From: Acanthosepion pharaonis
Taxonomy: Eukaryota > Mollusca > Cephalopoda > Sepiida > Sepiidae
Direction: 5' to 3'
Length of the DNA stretch: 64,000 nucleotides
Assembly: GCA_903632075.3 (NCBI GenBank)
Contig: CAHIKZ030001779.1
Span: forward strand, 1,450,001-1,514,000
This document shows, piece after piece, positions 46,168 through 55,494 of this stretch. The notes under the pieces were generated by a model. That model ran no database searches, was not told the DNA's origin, and saw only the letters and a list, made by a program, of their open reading frames with translations. A program made the translations under genes and the position numbers. Position 1 is the first letter of the stretch. Each line of letters opens with the position of its first letter.

Positions 46168-46183
46168 CACATTGGGGTCACCA
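46168..46183 (-). promoter_or_regulatory. Primer-binding-site-like sequence
   Basis: Minus strand tggtgaccccaatgtg lies three bases inside the 5' LTR. It complements a tRNA 3' end terminating in CCA (ggggtcacca). Confidence 0.65.
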
Positions 46184-46186
46184 ACT

Positions 46187-46501
46187 TGTACAAATAAATG
46201 ATAATTTATTAGCAAGAAAGTTATACAAGTGACAAAGACAATGATGTGTGTAACAAAAGAATGTGAAAACTTTTTTGGTTCAAAGGATGTGAAGTGAGTG
46301 AATGTGCATACGTATGTGTGTTGTGTGTGTAGATTGTTCATGTGTTTCCCAATGGGAAACACATATTCCTGTGAGAGACTTACATGTTGACGTGTAAGAG
46401 GGAAAAGTAAGAGAGTGAGAAAAAATATCGCAGAGTATTTATAGTGCCAGAGAGCATCCCCTAGTAGTGGTTTCAGGAAAGTAAGTGGAGTTAACCCCGC
46501 A
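46187..46501 (-). repeat. 5' LTR with TATA-like box
   Basis: Starts tgtacaaata on the plus strand, immediately next to the primer-binding-site-like sequence, and ends near taaccccgca. The long minus frame 46608-46114 runs through it and is not a gene. Confidence 0.8.
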
Positions 46502-46504
46502 GAA

Positions 46505-47602
46505 TGGAAATTCATAGATAATAAAAAAGGTATGTGTGAAGGGATCACTAATGATGTTGATGTTATCAATATGTAAGTGATCATCATACCTACATTTTGA
46601 CGGGACATGAGATTTAAATAAGAATTATGCCTGATTGATACTATAGCAAAAACTCCTGGTTACTTGAATTATAATACCAGTCATTTCTGGTATGTTGCAT
46701 AAATCACTAAAGTCTACATTCCTGATGGAACTCAACTATTAACTATTTATACACATTGGCTTTCAGTCAATCAGAAGTGACAGAAGGTGACATGACCATT
46801 ACAGTGAGAATAGTGTTTATTCAATGGTCCAGCATTTCTGGGAATAATATATGTGTTAAAATGTATATTAATACTGGAAATAAATATATATTTTTGTGTA
46901 TGTTAGAAATAATCTTTGTATTTTTATACTCAAATGTATATCTGTTCAAATTAATGTGTCTTTAAAAGGAGTAGCAATGTCAAATTATAGGAAGAAGTGC
47001 TGATGACATCTGCACAGTTAACATCAGTCACAGTAAAAGTAATCAAAAATATCATAATGTATGAATTATTAAAAAAGAATTGAGCTACCTTGATTGACAA
47101 CAATGAGCAGATGCCTCGGGGAGATAAGATGAGTCATAACATGCAATGACATTATTTGAAAATATGATGACATTAGTTTTTATGAAATTCTTAGATAAAA
47201 CATCATTTTTTAATAAATCTTCAGGACTTTTATTCTCATCCTGATTATCTTTAATCCAATCCACTGTTCTATCTGGTATTAGAATAAGAACTATACAAGA
47301 AAGCATTTTACTGAAGATGAAATTTGGTTTTATTTTAATCAAATACTATTATCATAGTTCATGGGAATTTGTTAAAAAATAACAGTATAAAATATTGGGT
47401 TTAATACCATATAAAAATCAGCATTCAGAGGAATAGTTAATGGTTGGAATAGGTTTTCATATCTCAGGTGAACAAGAAAATGGTAACTTTCTTAGAAAAT
47501 GTAAAGATTTATCATGTATAATCTTTTTTTAATACTAACTCCAAAGAATTTTGGCATTAGCACAAAATTTTAATGCTTGCATCTGAATTGTTCTATTTGA
47601 AA

Positions 47603-47644
<42 letters not shown>

Positions 47645-48590
47645 CCTCACAGCTTTGCTTTGAATTTCACAGCTTCACTCTATCACATTTTTTCCAGATC
47701 TTTTCATTAAAAAATCAGATCATGGTTCCTCACTGCTTTATAGTTAACTACAGTCTACTATAGGGTTCTTACCCAGATCTCAGGAGCAGGCACACAGCCA
47801 ATCCTTCAGATGATCGAGAGATTGAAAATAATACTGTGTGCGCTTGGTTGTCTGAGTCAATTTTACACCCCTGTATTAAAATAACTGTAGGACTATGTAT
47901 TCAAACACCCTTGCAAATCCTTCAATGCCAGGTAACCACTTTTGTGTGTGGGCAAGAACTTTTTCCAGGACTGTATTATTCAAAAATCAGATGTGGAGAA
48001 ACCAAGGCAATCAGAATATGCTGTTCACTGATTGGCTATTGTTGCATGTGTGCTGTGGATCACTTGCTAGTGATTTGTTTGACTGCCTGTTGGTACCAAG
48101 GAGTCCACAAACAAAATTGTTCAGATGATAGTAAGTTGAAAATAAACCGAGTTCAAAACAACAAGATAATAGTATTTGATTAAAATAAAACCAAATTTCA
48201 TTTGGCTTTATAATGTTATTCTTTATAATGTTATTATTCTAACCTAGGAAAATAATGCAACTTGTTTGATGATGAAGCAATGTACACATCAGAACTTTGT
48301 GTGTGATTTTAATGTAGAATAACAATAATAATATTTGTAACATCTAATATATCTTATTTTCTCTTATTTGGATAATATTGTATTATATTGGGTAATATAA
48401 GTGTAAAAGTGACTGCAGGGATGTTATTTCATTTTCTAGAGAGCTCTTATAATGTCAAAAACCATATTTAGGTTGTAAACAGATTTAACTATGAAAATAT
48501 TTGATTTATAAATAAAGAATTCTACTTCACAGAAATTCACTTGTCATGGTAGTGTCTGGAACTGATTAACCATGATAAACAAAGGCCGAC
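46505..48590. other. AT-rich stretch with one TA array
   Basis: TA microsatellite at 47605-47640. Around 47804 and 48118 the phrase ttcagatgat....ttgaaaataa is repeated ~315 bp apart, bounding a less AT-rich block with a 115-codon frame (47836-48183 +) of no recognisable domain. It may be an unclassified repeat. Confidence 0.45.
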
Positions 48591-48596
48591 TATATC

Positions 48597-48723
48597 ATCT
48601 GTAATCATGAAATAACCAAGCTTATACATGAAAGGATATTATTGAACATGTTGTGTTTGTTTATATTCAACAATATTTTTTCATAATCATGTATAAGCTT
48701 GGTTGTTTCATGATTACAGATTT
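48597..48723. repeat. Inverted repeat with ~50-bp arms
   Basis: Left arm 48597-48649 (atctgtaatcatgaaataac...) pairs with right arm 48668-48723 (…gtttcatgattacagat). A third copy in plus orientation lies at 49684-49735. The repeated unit therefore flanks the RT relic at 48720-48900 on both sides and may be its terminal repeat. Confidence 0.75.
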
Positions 48724-48900
48724 CATCTACCTAAGATATGTTGACAATATCCTCATCTTAGTAAAAAAAAATGATGAAATACATGAACTACAACAAGAAT
48801 TCAAAAAACTCTAACTTAATAATGACTTTCCTAACTACATTGTTGATGTACAAATAAGGTGATCCATTACAAATTTTAATATAAATCAAATAGAACATAA
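48715..48900 (+). pseudogene. PLE-type reverse transcriptase relic
   Basis: The plus strand reads YLRYVDNILILVKKNDEIHE followed by LQQEFKK. This is the RT active-site block with YVDN in place of YVDD. The following FPNYIVDV is a remnant of the downstream block. It ends in stops. The spacing and the L.YVD.IL.L pattern suit a Penelope-type RT. Confidence 0.65.
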
Positions 48901-48904
48901 TACT

Positions 48905-49590
48905 TCCTCAAATGACCCTAGACATATCAATCTTTTATATCATAATCAGAAGCATTCTAAATAGAAACAAGATGAAAAAATCCTAAAAAAAACTAATAAA
49001 TACTGATATATCCCCCAACGCAAACATTAAAAAAATTAAAATTAATTATATACTATACTAAATTTAATGCAAATAATTTTTCTCTGACCAGAAAGCTAAT
49101 GTATATGTTGGTTATTCTACAATAATGTTATCAAGGTGTCTCACTCTGCACATGCAGGATTCATTGTCCATTTCACAATATTTACAAAAACATTCCTGTC
49201 CACATTCACAATTTAGAAGAATATTAGTCAACAATATCTGTATATGTCCCCAAGAACATAATAAGCAGAATCTATAAACTCTCAAAACAATCTTTTTTTA
49301 AAAATTCAAACCAACATTTAGCAAAATTAATTATGAATAGAGTACAAATGTTCTGAAATGCTTATCATATATAGTACTTTGGAAATGTCTATGTTAAAAC
49401 TAAACAATTTTTTAAAAACAAGCAAACTGTAACCTCCTTCGAACTGTATTCTTAACTAAGTTAACTCCTTTACATTAAATGTTTACAATATGGAAAATTG
49501 TGACTTTGTGCATGACTGGAACGGCTAACAGTTTCACCAAAAAAGCAAAGATTTACTTCAGACACACACAACTACTTGTTTTAGCCATCA
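48905..49590. other. Probable decayed interior of the same retroelement
   Basis: Lies between the RT relic and the terminal repeat copy. There are no readable protein blocks, only low-level hints (CTAAT-rich sequence). Confidence 0.35.
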
Positions 49591-49593
49591 TAA

Positions 49594-49632
49594 CTCTGAA
49601 GATGATATTGAAATATATCAAAAGTACTCGGA
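49594..49632 (+). ncRNA. Relic hammerhead motif with variant stem III
   Basis: Reads CTGAAGA (49596-49602), T, stem II GATAT/ATATC, then AAAAG, TA, CTC, GG. Compared with other hammerheads here the GAAA box has G changed to A. Stem III is AG pairing CU instead of AC pairing GU, a compensatory change. Likely inactive now. Confidence 0.5.
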
Positions 49633-49775
49633 AAAATAGAATTGAATAAATATAACCACAATAACTTCCTTGCTCTCTTTAATCATGAAACAACAAAGCT
49701 TATGCATAATTACAAAAGGATATTATTGAAAATAAACAATCACAACATGAAAATATGCTGCCAAAATATATGCAA

Positions 49776-49834
<59 letters not shown>
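49776..49834. repeat. (CT)n(AT)n microsatellite next to the PLE fold-back
   Basis: CT units, then 17 AT units, ending ~35 bp before the left arm of the PLE at 49870. Confidence 0.95.
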
Positions 49835-49837
<3 letters not shown>

Positions 49838-49930
49838 AATAGGTTTGAAACGGTACAAAAAGCGTATTAAAGGCATTAAAAACTAGAAATGTAGTATTGT
49901 AGGCCATGATAAGTTTAAAATAAAACACAC

Positions 49931-49964
49931 CAGTCGACCAGTTTCGTCCCTCTCGTCAGAACTG
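49931..49964 (-). ncRNA. Hammerhead ribozyme motif, left arm
   Basis: Minus strand: CAGTT, CTGACGA, G-AGGGA-C, GAAAC, TG, GTC, GACTG. Stem I has five pairs (one G-U), stem II is reduced to about one pair, stem III is AC with GU. Predicted cleavage after GTC (49936). The near absence of stem II suggests activity, if any, as a dimer. Confidence 0.75.
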
Positions 49965-50245
49965 TTAACGGGAATTTAGATTATGAAGAAAAAGAAAAAG
50001 TCTGTCATGGGTGACATGAATGAATGGACAGGGAAAAAAAAAAAATTTATATATTAAAATTATACCAACCAAGCTGCTAGAATCGCAGAACAGCAAGTCC
50101 AAGCAAACAATCTCTGTTTGCAAAAGAGCAGGCTACCTAGACCTGATGTAAAGCGACTCCAGCACCTTAAGATGGAAAAATGAGTGCGAACTGGCCAAGA
50201 CGGAAAACCAGTTCACACTGAAATCCATCGCACAAGTTGGATTCT

Positions 50246-50671
50246 TTATAAAATGATCCGCAATGGAAGACCCATACGTGTTACGAATGGTATCGCCCAA
50301 AAAAATTTTTTGTTTAGTATTATCGCAGGTGCGTGTTGTTTAATTCTCACGTCCAACCGCTGTGTCGTTCTACCTATGTAGTCGCATCCACAACTACATT
50401 TGAAATAGTAAATAACAGAGTTAATATGGTGGGGGGGGGGTAGAACATCTTTACACATAGATGAAAGTATGGACTTAGTTTGAAAGACAACACGAACGTT
50501 CGCTGCAAAATAACACTCACGTGAACTACATGAAATACGCTTAGCGAAGGATTCACTAATCTTACCCAACCACGGTAAACGAAGATAGACCGGACATTTA
50601 CCTACTGAAGCAGGTTTGATTTTGTTGAACCTGGCGGTCTCATCTCGAATAACCGATTGAACAATGTTCAA
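50246..50671 (-). pseudogene. PLE GIY-YIG endonuclease
   Basis: The frame reads SVGKCPVYLRLPWLGKISES, RECYFAANVRVVFQTKSIL, then CKDVLPPPHHINSVIYYF and the nuclease core CSCGCDYIGRTTQRLDVRIK. It then frameshifts at ~50300. The in-phase continuation (YGSSIADHFIKNPTCAMDF, then a tail with FHLKVLESLYIRSR) is in the left arm. Motif residues Y-I-G and the Arg positions are present. The RT is missing. Closest in the window to the nuclease at 21.5-21.9 kb. Confidence 0.85.
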
Positions 50672-51003
50672 CGTATGGGTACACGTATGGGTCTTCCATT
50701 GCGGATCATTTTATAAAGAATTCAACTTGTGCGATGGATTTCAGTGTGAACTGGTTTTCCGTCTTGGCCAGTTCGCACTCACTTTTCCATCTTAAGGTGC
50801 TGGAGTCGCTTTACATCAGGTCTAGGCAGCCTGCTCTTTGCAAACAGAGAGATTGTTTGCTTGGACTTGCTGTTCTGCGATTCTAGCAGCTTGGTTGGTA
50901 TAATTTTAATATATAAATTTTTTTTTTTTTCCTTCCCTGTCCATTCATTCATGTCACCCATGACAGACTTTTTCTTTTCTTCATAATCTAAATTCCCTGT
51001 TAA

Positions 51004-51038
51004 CAGTTCTGACGAGAGGGGACGAAACCGGTCGACTG
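51004..51038 (+). ncRNA. Hammerhead ribozyme motif, right arm
   Basis: Plus strand: CAGTT (51004-51008), CTGACGA, G-AGGGGA-C, GAAAC, CG, GTC (51031-51033), GACTG. Same layout as the left-arm motif, with one extra G in the stem II loop and a stem III loop of CG instead of TG. Both arms keep all core bases. Confidence 0.8.
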
Positions 51039-51100
51039 GTGTGTTTTATTTTAAACTTATCATGGCCTACAATACTACATTTCTAGTTTTTAATGCCTTA

Positions 51101-51113
51101 ATATATATATATG

Positions 51114-51190
<77 letters not shown>
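51101..51190. repeat. (AT)(AC)n(AT)n microsatellite
   Basis: Begins where the right PLE arm ends; about 23 AC units then 13 AT units. Confidence 0.95.
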
Positions 51191-51193
<3 letters not shown>

Positions 51194-51300
51194 GTTGGAT
51201 AGATGTTAGCTCTATCTCTGATATTGAGCGCTTTCTAATAAGTACCACACATATAATATATAAATAATTATATATATATATTTATTTATATTTATATACA
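51191..51300. repeat. Short dispersed repeat, copy 1
   Basis: Contains gttagctctatctctgatat and tgagcgctttc, closely matching 58775-58870. Both copies lie between microsatellites, and both are followed by an (AC)n(AT)n tract, so the microsatellite is probably part of the repeat. Confidence 0.7.
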
Positions 51301-51306
51301 CACACT

Positions 51307-51309
<3 letters not shown>

Positions 51310-51366
<57 letters not shown>
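51310..51366. repeat. (AC)n(AT)n microsatellite
   Basis: AC run then AT run, directly before the mariner end. Confidence 0.95.
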
Positions 51367-51371
<5 letters not shown>

Positions 51372-51438
51372 AACAGGGTGCGATGGATAAATTGTCATCT
51401 AAATTACGTAAAAAGGAAAATAACACTGGCCTCTAGAT

Positions 51439-51757
51439 TAGGATTCAGCAACCTTTTGCTAAGTATGTGCCGTCTTAGGGTTTTAATATCATTCAGTGTG
51501 CTAACAGCATATGCATTTTTATACAAGTCAAGGTCAATATACCTGTTCTACAATATATTTTATATAGTAATATATAGTATATATACTTTAGTATACATTA
51601 AAATTGAAACAGCTAAATATCTTCTTTGCATCATAGTAGTTATTGGTTTGGACTTCATGATGTCATTTGCAACTGTGTACCATTGGAAATTGCTTGGTAT
51701 ACCATGTGTGGCACATGTGCCACACATGGCACATGTGCCCTAGGTTGCTGCCCCCTG
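51439..51757. mobile_element. hAT-type MITE nested in mariner
   Basis: The left end (taggattcagcaacc) and right end (ggttgctgccccctg) are inverted repeats of the hAT style. Flanking 8-mers ctctagat (51431-51438) and ctctggtc (51758-51765) are similar and could be a decayed 8-bp target duplication. The interior has no transposase. It contains a perfect 28-bp palindrome at 51702-51729. Confidence 0.65.
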
Positions 51758-51759
51758 CT

Positions 51760-52210
51760 CTGGTCTGCTTCAGAATCTTCTGTAACACTTCTGGACAGTC
51801 TCCTTGTTTAAGTTGGTGAATGCTGCCATAATCCTTGCCTTTAGTTCATCTTTGGTCTTAGAAGGAGTTTTGTTGGTCTCTTGATCAACTGTGTCCCATG
51901 CATAATTATCAAGGGGGTTGCAGGCTGGGGAGTTAAGTGACCAGAAGTAAGAGGCAATGTGGTTGTAGAAATTGTCTGACAGCTATGACTGAGTTCTCCT
52001 GCTTGTGTGACATAGTGCAGAGTCCTGTTGCCAGCAGGGTCTTCCAGCAGCACTACCTCCTCAAGGCCTCCATGTTGAGTCACTGTAGGAAGATGAATGT
52101 AGGCTTAACATCACCATCACTAGTGATCACTCCAAACCGCATGATGTTGACTGGATATATCTTCCAACTCTATCTGAATCCTCTGCAGTGTCATCAGATT
52201 AATACCCAAG
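51760..52210 (-). pseudogene. Mariner-like transposase C-terminal half
   Basis: The minus strand reads MTLQRIQIELEDI-like sequence and GGLEEVVL near 52060. Then come QQDSALCHTSRRTQS (second catalytic Asp, near 52005), a stop, LSDNFYNHIASYFWSLNSPA and CNPLDNYAWDTVDQETNK. The last part is KDELKARIMAAFTNLNKETV. The third catalytic position in CNPLD is Asp, as in mariners. The overlapping frame 52083-51841 is out of phase. Stops make it inactive. Confidence 0.8.
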
Positions 52211-52299
52211 TACACTGAAATGTTCATATTGGAGCATGTCATGTTGCTCTTTTTCTCACAGATGGTGTCCAACTGTGCAGCTGACAAAATCAAATATGA

Positions 52300-52525
52300 A
52301 TATGATGGACAAGGAAAATTTGATGAATTTTTTATAGAGTTTTTCTAGTATTCTTAAATTTTTCCATTTGTCTTTTAAGATGTTATTGTGTGAATAATAA
52401 TTAACAAACACTACACATCACATAATTACATCTCAAAAGACAAGCATGAAAAGAAATTAATAACTATAAAAACAACCCCCTTTGAAAATGCTTAATGAAT
52501 TAGCTGAAAGCCATATATATCTATA

Positions 52526-52561
<36 letters not shown>

Positions 52562-52597
52562 GACAATTGCATTTAGCATGAGACAGATTGTGGCTTC

Positions 52598-52656
<59 letters not shown>

Positions 52657-53610
52657 TGGACTCTCCCATTGTATTCGATGTATGAGGGTTAGCAGATCAG
52701 TTCTAGGAACTGGCAGCCCAGAGGATTTTATCCATTAATAAAATATTTAAAATTTCCTTTATTTTTTAGTAAAATAATTATAAATAATGAAACAAATAAT
52801 ATTTTAGTGAAATAAATGTTAACAAAATTATAACTTATTAATATTGTTATTTGATATAGGTGAAATATAAGTTTGTTTTTTGTTTTGTTATTTAATTAGC
52901 TAAAACAATGTCAAAAACATTACACAATTTTTCTTCACACAAAAATCTGCTACTGACTAAATACAAGAAAAGAAAAGAGAAAATATTTTTTTATAATTAC
53001 AGCTATTTTGTAAATGGAGTTTACTGCTCTAATTTTGTGTTATGGGTTAGACTAAATTCAATGGCCTCATTAAATTTTGTTCATATAACATTATTATGAA
53101 GCATAAAATTTATTTAAGTCAAGTTTTTAAATTACAAGTTGTAATAAAGATATATACCTTGAAAAATAGTAAAATAAAACCATTAGAAAGTTTAAAATTA
53201 TCCTTAATAATTTTGGCAGGAATGTGTTAACCCCACTCATGCTATTAGAATGGTGAATGAAAATTTATTTATTAATTTCTCTGTGCTAAATTGAATTTGC
53301 TTGAACTACTTTCAACAACTTTCTTTTATGTATCACTGGTATAATTATGAACAATAATCTTGCTTAAGTCAACATGTTTATGTTTTTTTAAGTTATGAAT
53401 TTAAACCACAGCTATATTCACTGGAAAATAGTGATTTAAGAACACTGAAGGTGTGTTTATTCATAATAATTTGAACCAAAATTTATCAGTCTTAGTCATG
53501 AATGAACAAACATTTTGTTCTGCTGAGACAATGCTTGTTAGTCTGAAATAGACTTGATACTTTTTTCCAAGATAAATAATTTTTAAGTTATATAAAAATA
53601 ATGATATAAA
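52300..53610. other. AT-rich stretch with two TA arrays
   Basis: TA microsatellites at 52512-52557 and 52601-52654 flank a 43-bp linker. The remainder is unassigned. Confidence 0.45.
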
Positions 53611-53619
53611 TTAAGAAAT

Positions 53620-55215
53620 GTAAAACAGAACAAAAGACATGCTCATCAATAAGATGCATAAAATCGAAGGATCGGATACTAATATTAGAGAAAGAAAAAT
53701 TACTTCACAGATAGAATGAATACATTGGAGAACTCTTCCATGAGAAAAGAGGACAACTGGCAATACACAGCTATATCAAAGGACCAGAAATATTAAAATC
53801 TGAGGTGAAATCAGCACTCGTCAAATTGAACAGAAACAAAGCAGCAGAAACAGACAGAATTGTAATAATGATAGATAACTGGCAGTCTTAGATGATTCTG
53901 GTCATGAAAAGATTACAGAAAACAGTGGTGATATACTAGAAGACATAAATAGATCCATTTTATAGCATTGCCCAAGAAGCCAGGTGCAAATGAATGTGAA
54001 CTCCATCAATCAGCCTTACGAGCTATATAACAAAACTTACCATTCAAATTCTGATAAATAGAGCATGTAGCAGAATTAGCCCAAAATAAGACAAGAACAG
54101 TGTAAGTTCATTAAAGACAGTGGAGCAAAGCATGCAATATTTATGCTCAAAATGTTATCAGAAAGAGCAATACAAATACAGAGAAGGATATGTACCTGTG
54201 TTTTATAGATTATACAAAAAGCATTTCATAAAGTATGTCACAAAGAGCTGTTGGAATTGCTACATAAACTTGACATATGTGGGAAGGATATTACAGTAAT
54301 CCAGAACCTATACTGGCAGAAAACCACCTGTATATGGATATAAAATTAATTTAGCCAATATGCAAAAATACAAAAGATGTGTAAGACAAGGATGTGTCTT
54401 CTCACCATCTTATACAATGAACTGACTCTGAGTTCAATCAGGATTCATTACTGATAGCAAAAATCTTAACAACATAGGATATGTAGATGATTCAGTATTG
54501 ATAACAAACACAGAAAGGAAACTAGAAGAACTCCTACAAAAGGTAGTGAAGGAAAGTGAGAAGAAAGGATTAAACATCAATTGCATGATTGTTAACAAAT
54601 GGAACAGCCCCATATGCAAATTACAAATTGGAGATACCAAAATCAAACAAGTAGAAAAATTAAAATATCTGGGAAGTGTGGGCAGAAAATGCAACACTGA
54701 AATCTGAAGGCATAGGGAAAGATGCCATCCAAAATCTAAGTAATGTATTACTAAGAAAATTTTGTTAGAAACAAAGAAAAGAGTACTGAACTTTTACCTA
54801 ACATCAATTCTCCTATATGACAGTGAATACTGGAAATCTCCTCACAGAGGAAGAAGAAACAGAAATGTGGTTGTACAGTAGGATGCTGAGAATACCATGG
54901 ACTCAACATGTAAGCAATGATGAAGTTTTAGAGAAAATGGAAACAAAAAGGTATCTTATACAGGAAGTTGTAGTTGAAATTTCTAGGGTACACAATAAGG
55001 AAAGAAGTTTTGGAAAATTTGATACTCACAGGATATAAGGATGGTTAGAGGAATAATGGAAAACAATGTATAATCTACCTAGTGAGCTTGAGTAAATGGA
55101 TGGCAGAACAAGGTTTAGAAGACAAAATTTATTAAGAGCTACAAAGGACAGGAAATTGTGGAGATCCATGATCATCAGTATCCTGAAACGACATGGTAAA
55201 TAGATGAAGAAGAAG
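53620..55215 (+). pseudogene. RTE-type LINE, RT to 3' end, decayed
   Basis: Continues the family of 39.9-41.1 kb: EYIGELFH-type sequence at ~53710-53760, then ALVKLNRNKAAETDRIVI. The RT blocks follow from ~54190 (IDYTKAFHKVCHKELLELLH across frames, then VIQNLYWQKTTCIW) and GCVFSP near 54390. The active site is GYVDDSVLITNTERK (54478 onwards) with both Asp present. The C-terminal blocks KKGLNINCMI, KQVEKLKYLGSV, YSRMLRIPWTQHVSNDEV and DRKLWRSMIISILKRHG run up to ~55200. Stops and frameshifts throughout. Confidence 0.85.
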
Positions 55216-55235
55216 TAATTAAAATAAGTGATATT

Positions 55236-55490
55236 ATTTAAGAAGTGTAAAGTTTCTGGGATACATAATGAGGGAGGAGGGCCTGGAGAATCTGATACTC
55301 ACAGGTCAGAGGAAAGAGAGACAATGGAAAACAAGGCATTATATACCTAATAGGCTTAAGTAAGTGGATGACACAACATGGTCTGTGGGAGGTAGCAGAG
55401 GGAAGGAACTTGTTGATAGCAACAAGGGATAAAGGGAGGTGGTGAGCCATGATCACCTACATCCTGAAAGGACATAGCACATAAAAAGAA
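55236..55490 (+). pseudogene. Second RTE-type LINE 3' end
   Basis: Repeats the last part of the preceding LINE: KFLGYIMREEGLENLILTG, WMTQHG and a final AMITYILKGHST. A second 5'-truncated copy joined tail to head, 20-35 bp after the first. Confidence 0.75.
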
Positions 55491-55494
55491 AGAA

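Larger units (their letters stand above)
44759..46501 (-). mobile_element. Short LTR retroelement (TRIM/LARD-like)
   Basis: Two direct repeats of ~314 bp (44759-45071 and 46187-46501) flank ~1.1 kb. On the minus strand the 5' LTR is the right one. It has a TATA-like box (cactataaatactctgc, near 46436-46453), and right after its CA end is a primer-binding-site-like tggtgaccccaatgtg (46183-46168). TGGTGACCCC next to an LTR is a familiar tRNA-primed start. The internal region encodes no recognisable gag or pol, so the element is non-autonomous or internally deleted. The LTRs differ by substitutions and small indels. No target-site duplication is evident, and the exact outer ends are uncertain. 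Confidence 0.8.
49870..51100. mobile_element. PLE fold-back: inverted 3' ends around a GIY-YIG segment
   Basis: The left arm (49870-50281) and right arm (50682-51100) are ~97% reverse complements over ~415 bp by eye. The 400-bp centre encodes the GIY-YIG nuclease on the minus strand. Each arm contains the end of the nuclease frame (YGSSIADHFIKN), the 3' untranslated tail and a hammerhead motif at its outer part. So two PLE 3' ends point outward from one nuclease segment. Inverted terminal repeats are a known PLE configuration. TA/AC microsatellites lie just outside both arms. Confidence 0.9.
51373..52290 (-). mobile_element. Mariner-type element remnant, interrupted
   Basis: The left end acagggtgcgatggataaat looks like a mariner inverted-repeat end. 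A hAT-type MITE interrupts at ~51439-51757. The transposase C-terminal region follows on the minus strand from ~52200 to 51760. The opposite inverted repeat and DNA-binding domain are absent. Confidence 0.75.

Noticed and set aside
46114..46608. 164-codon minus frame as a membrane protein
   Set aside because: It runs across an LTR and its primer-binding site; the repeat at 44822-45067 has the same partial frame.
47836..48183. 115-codon Cys-rich frame as a secreted peptide
   Set aside because: No signal peptide or regular Cys spacing; two overlapping frames and flanking repeated words suggest an unclassified repeat.
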